Below, in pieces: positions 34,464 through 42,515 of a stretch of DNA of 64,000 nt. Below the pieces are notes generated by a model, which worked only from the letters and a program-made list of their open reading frames with translations, was not told the origin of the DNA and made no database searches. The number at the start of each line of letters is the position of its first letter. Positions within the stretch are counted from its first letter, which is position 1. The DNA is from Gordonia hankookensis (GTDB lineage: Bacteria > Actinomycetota > Actinomycetes > Mycobacteriales > Mycobacteriaceae): contig NZ_JACWMS010000001.1 of NCBI RefSeq assembly GCF_014673215.1, positions 744,001 through 808,000 of the forward strand, in the 5' to 3' direction. The position numbers and the translations under genes were made by a program.

Positions 34464-35930
34464 ATGTCGACAGCCGAGAAGTCGGGACTGGTCCGAGAAC
34501 GCGTCGCCCTGCCGCCTCTGGGGCACGGCCCCTTCCGCCGTCGCCTGCATGCGGTGGCGCTGATCGCGACGCTCGGCGGTCTCCTCTTCGGCTACGACAC
34601 GGGCGTCATCAACGGCGCACTGGAGCCGATGAAGGAGGACCTCGGGCTCACCGCGTTCACCGAGGGCGTGGTGACCAGCTCGCTGCTGTTCGCGGCCGCC
34701 TTCGGCGCGATGATCGGCGGACGTATCGCCGACGCCCTCGGACGGCGCAAGACGATCATGGCGTTGGCCGTGTTGTTCTTGATCGGCACCGTCACCTGCG
34801 TGTTCGCGCCGGGATTCGGTGTGATGGTCCTCGGTCGCGTCATCCTCGGCCTCGCGGTGGGTGGCGCCTCCACCGTCGTCCCGGTCTACCTTGCCGAACT
34901 GGCGCCCTATGAGATCCGCGGATCCCTCGCCGGCCGCAACGAACTCATGATCGTCATCGGCCAGCTCGCGGCATTCATCATCAACGCGATCATCGGCAAC
35001 GTGTGGGGCGATCACGACGGAGTGTGGCGCTATATGCTCGCCGTGGCCGCGCTGCCGGCGATGTGCCTCATGGCCGGCATGATGACCGTCCCCGAGTCCC
35101 CGCGCTGGCTGATCTCCAAGGATCGCGTCGGCGAGGCCACCGAAGTCCTGTCCACGATCCGGTCGCAGCAGCGCGCCAAGGCCGAGGTCGACATGATCAC
35201 CGAGATCGCCGAGATGGAGAAAAACCGCGTCAAGGGCAGCTGGTCGTCCATTCGCGACAGCCGGTGGGTCCGGCGCATCCTGTTGGTGGGTATCGGACTC
35301 GGGGTCTTCCAGCAACTCACCGGCATCAACGCGATCATGTACTACGGCCAATCCGTGCTCAAGGACGCCGGTTTCGAATCGAAGGCCGCACTGATCGCCA
35401 ACATCGCCCCCGGGGTCATCGCGGTGATCGGCTCCGTCGTCGCCCTGTGGCTGGCCCAGCATATGAACAGGCGCACCACCCTGCTCATCGGCTACAGCCT
35501 CACCACGATGTTCCACTTTCTCATCGGTATCGCGTCGGTTGTACTGCCACAAGGCAATTCGTTGCGCCCATGGATACTCCTCCTGCTGATCGTCCTGTTC
35601 GTCGGCTCGATGCAGACCTTCCTCAATGTGGCCACCTGGGTACTGCTTTCGGAGATCTTCCCGCTGCAGATCCGTGGCCTGGCCATCGGCATCTCGGTGT
35701 TCTGCCTGTGGATGGCCAATGCGTTCCTCGGTCTGTTATTCCCGACGATCGTCGAGGCGGTCGGCATCACCGGAACCTTCTTCATGTTCGGCGTGATCGG
35801 ACTGTTCGCCATCGCGTTCATCTACACCCAGGCACCCGAAACCCGCGGCCGCACACTCGAAGAGGTCGAGGACGACGTCACCACGGGTGCGATCTACACA
35901 CATCACCTCCGAGACAAGGCCGAGGCCTGA
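34464..35930 (+). CDS. MFS sugar-porter family transporter, IolT-like myo-inositol uptake
   Basis: A 488-residue, twelve-helix sugar porter. Signatures are GGLLFGYDTGVINGAL in helix 1, GGRIADALGRRKTIM (motif A), RVILGLAVGGASTVVPVYLAELAP, VPESPRWLISKDR after helix 6, and GVFQQLTGINAIMYYGQ in helix 7. It ends in PETRGRTLEEVEDD. These are shared with bacterial and fungal proton-coupled inositol and hexose transporters. The context and the operator site in its promoter favour myo-inositol. It would be a second, lower-cost uptake route besides the ABC system at 19328-22266. Confidence 0.88.
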   Translation: MSTAEKSGLVRERVALPPLGHGPFRRRLHAVALIATLGGLLFGYDTGVINGALEPMKEDLGLTAFTEGVVTSSLLFAAAFGAMIGGRIADALGRRKTIMALAVLFLIGTVTCVFAPGFGVMVLGRVILGLAVGGASTVVPVYLAELAPYEIRGSLAGRNELMIVIGQLAAFIINAIIGNVWGDHDGVWRYMLAVAALPAMCLMAGMMTVPESPRWLISKDRVGEATEVLSTIRSQQRAKAEVDMITEIAEMEKNRVKGSWSSIRDSRWVRRILLVGIGLGVFQQLTGINAIMYYGQSVLKDAGFESKAALIANIAPGVIAVIGSVVALWLAQHMNRRTTLLIGYSLTTMFHFLIGIASVVLPQGNSLRPWILLLLIVLFVGSMQTFLNVATWVLLSEIFPLQIRGLAIGISVFCLWMANAFLGLLFPTIVEAVGITGTFFMFGVIGLFAIAFIYTQAPETRGRTLEEVEDDVTTGAIYTHHLRDKAEA

Positions 35931-35974
35931 TCCCCGGAGGACCCTCGAGCGCATCCACCGGCCCCCAGCATCGG

Positions 35975-36979
35975 TCAGCGGCGAACAGGCGCCGTGGTCG
36001 CACGCACGACGAGTCGGGGACGACGCACGATCCGAGGCGGGGGGCCGCCGTCGATCATCCCCAGCGCACCCGCGACCGCATCCGCAGCCAACTCGCCGGC
36101 ATCCTGCGACACGGTCGTCAGCGGTACCGGCGCACGGGATGCGAGCCTCGCGTCGTCGTAGCCGATGACCGAGACATCCTCGGGCACACGTAATCCGGTT
36201 CGGATGAGCACATCGATCACCCCAGTGGCGCACTCGTCGTTGAACGCGACGACAGCTGTGGTCGACTCGTCGGCGGCCACCAGATCACGCGTTGCACGGG
36301 CACCATCGATCTGCGTGAGACCGCCCGCGACGATCGACGCCTCGGACGACAGGCCGCGCTCTCCCATCGCCGACGAGAACCCCGCACGACGGTCGGGCGC
36401 ACCGGGAGCGTCCCCGCCATCGATGTGCACGATCCGCCGATGACCCAGTCCCACAAGATGGTCGACGGCCAGCCCGACGCCCGCGGTGTCGTCACTACGG
36501 ACATGACCGACCCCGGGCACGTTGCTGTCGCGGGCCACCACCACGACCGGAAGGCGTTCGGCGAGTCCGGCGAGTGCGTCGTCGGACAGGCGGGAACCCA
36601 GCAGGATCACCGCCTCGCAGCGCTCCCGCACCACGGTGTCGAGGGCGGCAGCCTCAGAGCGACTGGGCGCGACCGCGCTGATCACCACGTCGTAGTCGAC
36701 GTCGGCGGCCACCCGGTAGGTCTCCTCCACCAGATCGCCGTGGAACGGCTCACGGAGTTCGAAGGTCACCCCCAACAGCCGCGACGACGCCTGCCGCAAC
36801 TTCCGGGCGCGTTGATCCGGGACGTACCCCATCTCGCCGGCGATCGACAACACGCGCTCGCGGGTCTCGTCGCTCGCACCGGCCACTCCGCGCATCACGA
36901 TCGACACCAGCGCCGTCGACACCCCGGCGGCCTGCGCGACGTCGGCGAGAGTCACCCGCCCACCTCGTCTCGCACTCAT
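35975..36979 (-). CDS. LacI-family transcriptional regulator (local)
   Basis: A 334-residue regulator with a complete N-terminal helix-turn-helix (VTLADVAQAAGVSTALVSIVMRG, residues 9-31), a hinge helix (DQRARKLRQASSRLLGVTF), and a two-lobe effector domain. The effector domain includes VDHLVGLGHRRIVHIDGGDAPG and VPEDVSVIGYDDARLASRAP. It ends in TTVSQDAGELAADAVAGAL. It is divergent from the dehydrogenase/TIM-barrel operon at 37073-38910. Two AGAACGTTCT palindromes in the shared promoter (37024-37049) are LacI-type operators and probably its targets. It converges on iolT with a 44-bp gap. Confidence 0.92.
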   Translation of the reverse strand: MSARRGGRVTLADVAQAAGVSTALVSIVMRGVAGASDETRERVLSIAGEMGYVPDQRARKLRQASSRLLGVTFELREPFHGDLVEETYRVAADVDYDVVISAVAPSRSEAAALDTVVRERCEAVILLGSRLSDDALAGLAERLPVVVVARDSNVPGVGHVRSDDTAGVGLAVDHLVGLGHRRIVHIDGGDAPGAPDRRAGFSSAMGERGLSSEASIVAGGLTQIDGARATRDLVAADESTTAVVAFNDECATGVIDVLIRTGLRVPEDVSVIGYDDARLASRAPVPLTTVSQDAGELAADAVAGALGMIDGGPPPRIVRRPRLVVRATTAPVRR

Positions 36980-37023
36980 CGAATCCTCCTTGACCGTGTG
37001 TGAGGCAGGGCACTACTCTAACC

Positions 37024-37049
37024 TAGAACGTTCTACTAGAACGTTCTAG
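37024..37049. promoter_or_regulatory. Twin LacI-type operators
   Basis: Two perfect palindromes, TAGAACGTTCTA (37024-37035) and CTAGAACGTTCTAG (37036-37049), have centres 13 bp apart. The central CG is typical of LacI-family sites. They lie 24 bp upstream of the ATG at 37073 and 45 bp upstream of the divergent LacI start. Confidence 0.8.
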
Positions 37050-37072
37050 TACCTCGAGACCTCGGAGCCTTC

Positions 37073-38137
37073 ATGACCACCAGCACCTCCCCGACCGCGC
37101 TCGCATCCGACACCGGGATCGCCACGCCGGTCCGCGTCGCCACCATCGGCGCCGGCCGCATCGGCAGCAGCCATACCGAACTGATCGCCCGACACGTGCC
37201 GGGTGCCGTCGTGGCAGCCGTGGCCGACCCGGTCGACGGTGCGGCCGAGCGGCTCGCAGGGGCGGTCGACGCCGGGTTCGCCACCGCCGACATCGACGTG
37301 GTGCTCGCATCCCCTGACGTCGATGCAGTGCTGATCACCGCACCGGCGCGGAGTCACAGCGAATTGGTCTGTCGCGCAGCGGCGGCCGGCAAGCACGTCT
37401 TCTGCGAGAAACCGATGGCGGTGACCCTCGACGAGGCCGATCGGGCGATCGCCGCGGCATCGGACGCAGATGTGGTGCTGCAGGTCGGTTTCAACCGGCG
37501 ATTCGCCTCCGGCTTCGCGGCTGCCCGCCGGGCGGTCGACGACGGGCGGGTCGGCACCCCGCAGTTGCTGCGCTCGTTGACCCGCGATCCCGGCCCGTGG
37601 CACGTGGATCCGGCCCGGGTTCCGCAGTGGACGATCTTCCTCGAGACGCTGATCCACGATTTCGACACCCTGTGCTTCCTCAACCCAGGGGCCCGACCGG
37701 CGTCGGTGCACGCGTTCGCCGATGCCCTGATCCGTCCGGATGCGAAAGCGTCCGGACACCTCGACACCGCGATCGTCACCATCGCGTTCGACAACGGCGC
37801 CATCGCCACCGCCGAGGCCAGCTTCTCCGCCCTGTACGGATATGACGTCCGCGGCGAGGTCTTCGGCTCGGCCGGTATGGCGACCGCCGGTGACGGACGC
37901 ACCAGCGACATGACGTTCTACGGAGCCGCCGGGATCGCGATCGACACCGCCCGGCGCGACACCGTCCTCCTGCACAACGCCTACGTCGGCGAGCTCACGG
38001 CGTTCGTCGAGTCGGTGCGCAGCGGATCGCCCGCCGTGGTCGGCGGGGCCGACGCACGGACTGCACTGCAGATCGCGTTGGCCGCGATTCGCAGCGTCGA
38101 GACCGGTCGCACCGTCACTGTCGACGAGGTCGACTGA
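37073..38137 (+). CDS. Gfo/Idh/MocA-family oxidoreductase (inositol 2-dehydrogenase-like)
   Basis: A 354-residue dehydrogenase with Rossmann motif VATIGAGRIGSSHTELIA, signature CEKPMAVTLDEADRAI and VGFNRRFASGFAAARR. The catalytic segment is FLETLIHDFDTLCFL (I-H-D-F-D, near residue 190). It resembles IolG-type enzymes but belongs to a separate transcription unit. That unit is controlled by the adjacent LacI protein through twin operators, so it may act on a different polyol or inositol isomer. The downstream isomerase-like gene overlaps its stop by one base (TGATG). Confidence 0.87.
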   Translation: MTTSTSPTALASDTGIATPVRVATIGAGRIGSSHTELIARHVPGAVVAAVADPVDGAAERLAGAVDAGFATADIDVVLASPDVDAVLITAPARSHSELVCRAAAAGKHVFCEKPMAVTLDEADRAIAAASDADVVLQVGFNRRFASGFAAARRAVDDGRVGTPQLLRSLTRDPGPWHVDPARVPQWTIFLETLIHDFDTLCFLNPGARPASVHAFADALIRPDAKASGHLDTAIVTIAFDNGAIATAEASFSALYGYDVRGEVFGSAGMATAGDGRTSDMTFYGAAGIAIDTARRDTVLLHNAYVGELTAFVESVRSGSPAVVGGADARTALQIALAAIRSVETGRTVTVDEVD

Positions 38138-38910
38138 TGACCTACCGACTGGCGGCCAGCGCCGAGATGCTCTACCTGGACCTGCCTTTCGTCGACCGGG
38201 TCCGCACCATCCACGATCGCGGACTCCTGGTGGAGATCTGGGACTGGTCCACCAAGGACATCGACGCCCTGGTCGCCACCGGCGCCGAATTCGCCTCGAT
38301 GACCGGGTACCTGACCGGCAATCTCACCGATCCCGGCGGCATCTCCGCTTTCCTCGACTCGGCAGAGGAATCGATCACGGTGGCCGCCCGTCTCGACTGC
38401 CCGAGCCTGAACGTGCACGGCACCGGACTGGGCCCAGATGGCCTGCCCGTGGTTCCGGTCGATGTGGTGACGCCCGAGATGTGGCTCACCGCGGCCGACA
38501 CCCTGCGCCGGCTCGCGGAGATCGGCGAGCGTCACGACCGGGTCTTCACCCTCGAGAACCTCAATCTCGGCGTCGACCACCCGGGGACCCCGTTTGCCAC
38601 CGCGTCGGACACCATGACGCTGGTGAGGGCCGTCGACTCCCCGCACCTACGGATGAACCTCGATCTCTATCACGCTCAGATCGGTGAGGGTAACCTCATC
38701 GAATTAATCAGGACGGCAATGCCTTTCGTCGGCGAGATCCAGGTTGCCGACGTTCCTGGCCGGTGTGAGCCGGGCACCGGGGAGATCAACTACCCCGCGA
38801 TCGCCACGGCGCTCACAGAGATCGGCTACACCGGCGTCGTCGGCCTCGAGGGCTGGGCGAGCGCCGACCCGGACGACGCCGTCGACGCATTCATGACGGC
38901 GTTCGGCTGA
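38137..38910 (+). CDS. Hydroxypyruvate isomerase-like TIM-barrel protein
   Basis: A 257-residue sugar phosphate isomerase/epimerase-fold protein. The strongest signature is MNLDLYHAQIGEGNLIELI followed by IQVADVPGRCEPGTGEINY (about residues 175-215), which is characteristic of the Hyi/OtnI branch. Metal-site residues lie in TLENLNLG (Glu) and the D/H/E of those segments. It is translationally coupled to the dehydrogenase and controlled with it, so the pair may oxidise and isomerise one sugar or cyclitol. It converges on the LysR gene with a 20-bp overlap of 3' ends. Confidence 0.85.
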   Translation: MTYRLAASAEMLYLDLPFVDRVRTIHDRGLLVEIWDWSTKDIDALVATGAEFASMTGYLTGNLTDPGGISAFLDSAEESITVAARLDCPSLNVHGTGLGPDGLPVVPVDVVTPEMWLTAADTLRRLAEIGERHDRVFTLENLNLGVDHPGTPFATASDTMTLVRAVDSPHLRMNLDLYHAQIGEGNLIELIRTAMPFVGEIQVADVPGRCEPGTGEINYPAIATALTEIGYTGVVGLEGWASADPDDAVDAFMTAFG

Positions 38911-39790
38911 CCCGTACCGGCCGTGCCAGCTCGAGCACGATGTCGAGGACGGCCCGGGCCGCTCGGGACGGCGTGCGGGTGGACGAGTGCGCGATCGCTA
39001 TGTCCCACATCAGCGCGGTGTCCGAACACGGCACGATGGCCGCACCTGCGTGCATGTGTGCCACGCCCAGCGGGACGAGTGTCACGCCGAAACCCTTGAC
39101 CGCCAAGCTCATCCCGAAGAACTGATCGGCCACCTCGATCACCGTCCGCCTGTCCGGGATGTCGCGGTCGACGACCGCGCGGGTCCCCCAACCGGGCGGA
39201 TAGTCGATGACGCGCTCCTCGGCCAGGTCGGCGGTCGCGAAGGAACCGGCCTGCGCCAGACGGTGATCGGGCGAACACACCAGTACCAACGGTTCCTGCG
39301 CGAGCCGGTGAACGGCGATGCCAGGGATCAGGTCCGGATACGCCCCCAGGAATGCGAGGTCGAGGGTGCCTGCGCGCACCCCGACGATGTTGCCGGAGCT
39401 GCCGCGCGGATTCTGGCGCATGGCGATCGTGATCCCGGGATGGCGCCGATGGATCTCGGCGAATGCCTCGGCCAGGTCGATGGAGACGACGTTGACGAGC
39501 GCACCGACTGCGACCTCTCCGCGGATGTCGCCGCGAACTCCGTCGACCGCGTCGAAGATGTCGGCACGCGCGCGCAGGGCCGCGCGCGCCGGACCGACGA
39601 TCGCGCGACCGGTGTCGGTCAGCACGAGCACAGTGGGGGTGCGATCGAAGACGCGTTCCCCCAGCTCGCGCTCCATCTTGGCCACCCCCGTGGAGACCGC
39701 AGACTGCACGACGTCGAGCGATCGCGCGGCAGCAGTGAACGTGCCCAGGTCGCAACAGGCAAGGAAATACTCCAGGTGACGCAACTCCAT
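38891..39790 (-). CDS. LysR-family transcriptional regulator
   Basis: A 299-residue LysR protein. The N-terminal helix-turn-helix reads LRHLEYFLACCDLGTFTAAARSL and SAVSTGVAKMERELGERVFDR (residues 2-55). The effector domain starts near residue 90 and contains LDLAFLGAYPDLIPGIAVHRL and VVDRDIPDRRTVIEVADQFF. ATG 39790 gives the standard M-E-L-R-H-L-E-Y-F start; an ATG four codons earlier is possible. It is divergent from an MFS gene 81 bp away, the classical arrangement for a LysR regulator and its target. Confidence 0.9.
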   Translation of the reverse strand: MELRHLEYFLACCDLGTFTAAARSLDVVQSAVSTGVAKMERELGERVFDRTPTVLVLTDTGRAIVGPARAALRARADIFDAVDGVRGDIRGEVAVGALVNVVSIDLAEAFAEIHRRHPGITIAMRQNPRGSSGNIVGVRAGTLDLAFLGAYPDLIPGIAVHRLAQEPLVLVCSPDHRLAQAGSFATADLAEERVIDYPPGWGTRAVVDRDIPDRRTVIEVADQFFGMSLAVKGFGVTLVPLGVAHMHAGAAIVPCSDTALMWDIAIAHSSTRTPSRAARAVLDIVLELARPVRVSRTPS

Positions 39791-39871
39791 CTCGGCCTCC
39801 ATCGCGATCAGAGATGTCTGTATCGAAATCTATCGCTTTTCCTGAAGGCTAGACGGCCCGACAATGTATGC

Positions 39872-41143
39872 ATGGCCACCACCCTCTCTGTCCCCGATCG
39901 AGCACAGACCCGACTCAGTCGCGTCGTGGTCTTCCTGTTCGCGGTGACTGCGGGCTCGTCGGCCGGCTGTCTCTACTATCTGCAACCGCTCTTGCACGAG
40001 ATCAGCGTCGACTTCTCGATCTCGACCGCGACGGCCGGTCTGCTGATCGCGGTGACCCAGATCGGTTATCTGCTCGGCCTTGCCCTCGTCGTCCCGCTCG
40101 GCGACTTCGTCAATCGCCGCCGGCTGGTGACCGGCCTCCTCGCCGTCTCGTGCGTCGCCCTGGTGGCCGCCGGCCTGATGCCCGCATACGGCGGCCTGCT
40201 GACGATGGTGTTCGCGGTCGGGGTCTCGGCGTCGGCCGCACAGGTCGTGGTCCCGTGGGCGGCCGCGATCGCCGCACCGAACGAGCGCGGCGCGGTGGTC
40301 GGCAATGTGATGAGCGGACTGCTCATCGGCATTCTGTTCTCCCGAGTCCTCAGTGGGCTGGTCGCCGAGGTAGGTGGCTGGCGGGCGATCCTGTTCGTCG
40401 CCGCGGGACTGCAGGTGGCGATGGCGGTGGCGGTCTGGTTCCGCGCTCCCGAAGCGCCGCCCGAGGCTGCCGGGTCGGGTCAGAGCTACCCGCAGGTCCT
40501 CCGGTCGATCCTGACCCTCGTGCGCACCCACGACGTGTTGCGGCACCGCATGTTCCTCGGTGGGCTCACCATGGCGGCCTTCAGCTGCATGTGGACCGCG
40601 ATCGCCTTCCTGCTGGCCGGCGCCGGTGACTCGACCTACTCGTACTCGGAAGCGGAGATCGGCCTGTTCGGACTTGCCGGCGTGGCAGGTGCGCTGGTCG
40701 CGCCGGTGGTCGGCAAGCTGGCCGATCGGGGCTACCTGCGCCACACCCAGTACGGCGTGTGGGGCGCGCAGATTCTCGGGTGGCTCCTGCTGTGGGCCGG
40801 TGCACATCAGGTCGTGGTGCTGGTGATCGCCCTGCTCGTCTTCGACTTCGGCGTCCAGGGCGTCCAGCTGGCCAATCAGACAGGCGTGTATTCGCTTGAC
40901 GGCCGGGCTCGTTCACGGTTGACCACGGCGTACATGGTGGCCTACTTCGCCGGCGGCGTGATCGGCTCGACGGTCGGCGGCTGGGCGTACCAGGCGGGCG
41001 GCTGGCCCCTCGTGTGCACGATCGGGACGGGTTCGGCGATCGTCGGGCTCACGACGTGGGCGGTCTTCTCCTGGACCGAACGCGGGCATCCGGTGCAGGG
41101 CCGAGCGGCGCATGCCGAATTGCGAGCGGCGGCTCGGGGCTGA
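39872..41143 (+). CDS. MFS transporter
   Basis: A 423-residue, twelve-helix major facilitator protein. Helix 1 is followed by CLYYLQPLLHEISVDFSISTATAGLLIAVTQIGYLLGLALVVPLGDFVNRRRL, read here as a YnfM/CynX-like first bundle with motif A GDFVNRRRL. The C-terminal half has SALGG-type helices ending in GGVIGSTVGGWAYQAGGWPLVC. ATG 39872 gives a 20-residue cytoplasmic tail; the frame is open far upstream only as an antisense shadow of the LysR gene. It is presumably controlled by the divergent LysR protein. The substrate is unknown; it marks the right end of the island. Confidence 0.87.
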   Translation: MATTLSVPDRAQTRLSRVVVFLFAVTAGSSAGCLYYLQPLLHEISVDFSISTATAGLLIAVTQIGYLLGLALVVPLGDFVNRRRLVTGLLAVSCVALVAAGLMPAYGGLLTMVFAVGVSASAAQVVVPWAAAIAAPNERGAVVGNVMSGLLIGILFSRVLSGLVAEVGGWRAILFVAAGLQVAMAVAVWFRAPEAPPEAAGSGQSYPQVLRSILTLVRTHDVLRHRMFLGGLTMAAFSCMWTAIAFLLAGAGDSTYSYSEAEIGLFGLAGVAGALVAPVVGKLADRGYLRHTQYGVWGAQILGWLLLWAGAHQVVVLVIALLVFDFGVQGVQLANQTGVYSLDGRARSRLTTAYMVAYFAGGVIGSTVGGWAYQAGGWPLVCTIGTGSAIVGLTTWAVFSWTERGHPVQGRAAHAELRAAARG

Positions 41144-41248
41144 CGGTTCCCGGTTCGGTGGGAGCCGTTTCGATACGCCGGCCCGCTGCCGCTCGCCCAC
41201 TGCGCGACCAGCGGGGCTCGTCGGCCTCCCAACCGATCGGCAGCGAGA

Positions 41249-42448
41249 TCACCTACGTGACAGCTTCTTTCGCCGCAGATCGGCGATGGCGGTCTTGAGG
41301 CCGCGGGTCCTCGGCATGCCGGCGAAGCGACGCTCCGATGCCGTCTCGGGAGCGTCGTCGGCGGTGTCGCGCAGGAACCGATCGGGCAACGCGAGCTTGT
41401 TGATGGTCCGCAAGGTCTGCAGGTACTGCACGAACAGCGAACCGGTCGTGTACGGCAGGTCGTACTTGTCGCACAGCGCGCGAATCCGCACCGACATCTC
41501 GGCGTAGCGATTGCTGGGCAGATCCGGATACAGGTGGTGCTCGATCTGGTAACAGAGATTGCCGCTCAGGAAGGCCGTCGCCGGGCCCGCGTCGAAATTG
41601 GCGGTACCGAGCATCTGACGGAGATACCACTGTCCGGGAGTCTCGTCGGTGAGTGAATCGACGGTGAACTTCTCTGCGCCGTCCGGGAAATGCCCGCAGA
41701 AGATCACCACGTACGCCCAGAGATTGCGGATCAGATTCGCGCTGAGATTCGCGGTCAAGGTATGCGCGAAGTTCGGACCGGTCAACACCGGGAACAGCAC
41801 GTAATCCTTGCCGACCTGCTTGCCGATCTTGCGGAGGAACACCTTGATCTGAGGTACTGCAACATCTTTCGGCTTCGTGCCGTTGATGACCTCTTTGAGT
41901 TCGAGGTCGTGCAGACCGATTCCCCACTCGAAGGTGGCCGCGAGGACCAGGTTGAAGAACGGCTGGAGTATGCGCCGCGGCTCCCACGGCTCGTCGCGGG
42001 TCACCCGCAGGATCTTGTACCCGACGTCGTGATCCATCCCGACCACGTTGGTGTACTTGTGGTGGATGTAGTTGTGCGAGTGCTTCCAATGCGGCGACGC
42101 GCACACCATGTCCCACTCCCACGTCGTGGAGTGGACCTCGGGATCGTTCATCCAATCCCATTGCCCGTGCATCACATTGTGCCCGAGCTCCATGTTCTCG
42201 ATGATCTTGGAGAGTGCGAGCGCACCGGTCCCCAGCAACCACAGTGAACGCTTGTGACTGCCGAACAGCGCCAGCCGACCGGCCACCTCGAGTGCGCGGT
42301 GGGCGAAGATCGTCCGACGCAGGTAGCGGACATCACGAACACCCCGGTCGGCTTCGATCTCACGTCGAAGGGCGTCGAGTTCTGCGCCCAATGCCTCGAC
42401 GTCCGCATCGCTCAGATGGGCGTAGGCATTGATGTCGGTTATGGCCAT
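41249..42448 (-). CDS. DesA3-like acyl-CoA delta-9 fatty acid desaturase (copy 1)
   Basis: A 399-residue integral membrane desaturase. The three His boxes are HNVMHGQW, HSHNYIHHKYTN and QIEHHLYPDLP, as in acyl-CoA desaturases with a di-iron centre. Similarity of gene order (aroA-rsgA-desA3-reductase) points to the stearoyl-CoA delta-9 desaturase DesA3 of M. tuberculosis, which takes electrons from the Rv3230c reductase; a homologue of that reductase is at 45103-46227. ATG 42448 aligns with the start of copy 2 (MAITDI). Only 67 bp separate it from copy 2, which suggests one transcript. Confidence 0.9.
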   Translation of the reverse strand: MAITDINAYAHLSDADVEALGAELDALRREIEADRGVRDVRYLRRTIFAHRALEVAGRLALFGSHKRSLWLLGTGALALSKIIENMELGHNVMHGQWDWMNDPEVHSTTWEWDMVCASPHWKHSHNYIHHKYTNVVGMDHDVGYKILRVTRDEPWEPRRILQPFFNLVLAATFEWGIGLHDLELKEVINGTKPKDVAVPQIKVFLRKIGKQVGKDYVLFPVLTGPNFAHTLTANLSANLIRNLWAYVVIFCGHFPDGAEKFTVDSLTDETPGQWYLRQMLGTANFDAGPATAFLSGNLCYQIEHHLYPDLPSNRYAEMSVRIRALCDKYDLPYTTGSLFVQYLQTLRTINKLALPDRFLRDTADDAPETASERRFAGMPRTRGLKTAIADLRRKKLSRR

Positions 42449-42515
42449 CGGCACCCATTATGCCCGCCCCGCGGACGGAGGTTCCACGGACCTCGGCCGC
42501 CACACATCACCAAGG

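Noticed and set aside
38987..39871. A long N-terminal extension of the MFS gene at 39872
   Set aside because: The extra 295 codons are the exact antisense of the LysR gene and lack membrane character; ATG 39872 gives a normal MFS N-terminus.
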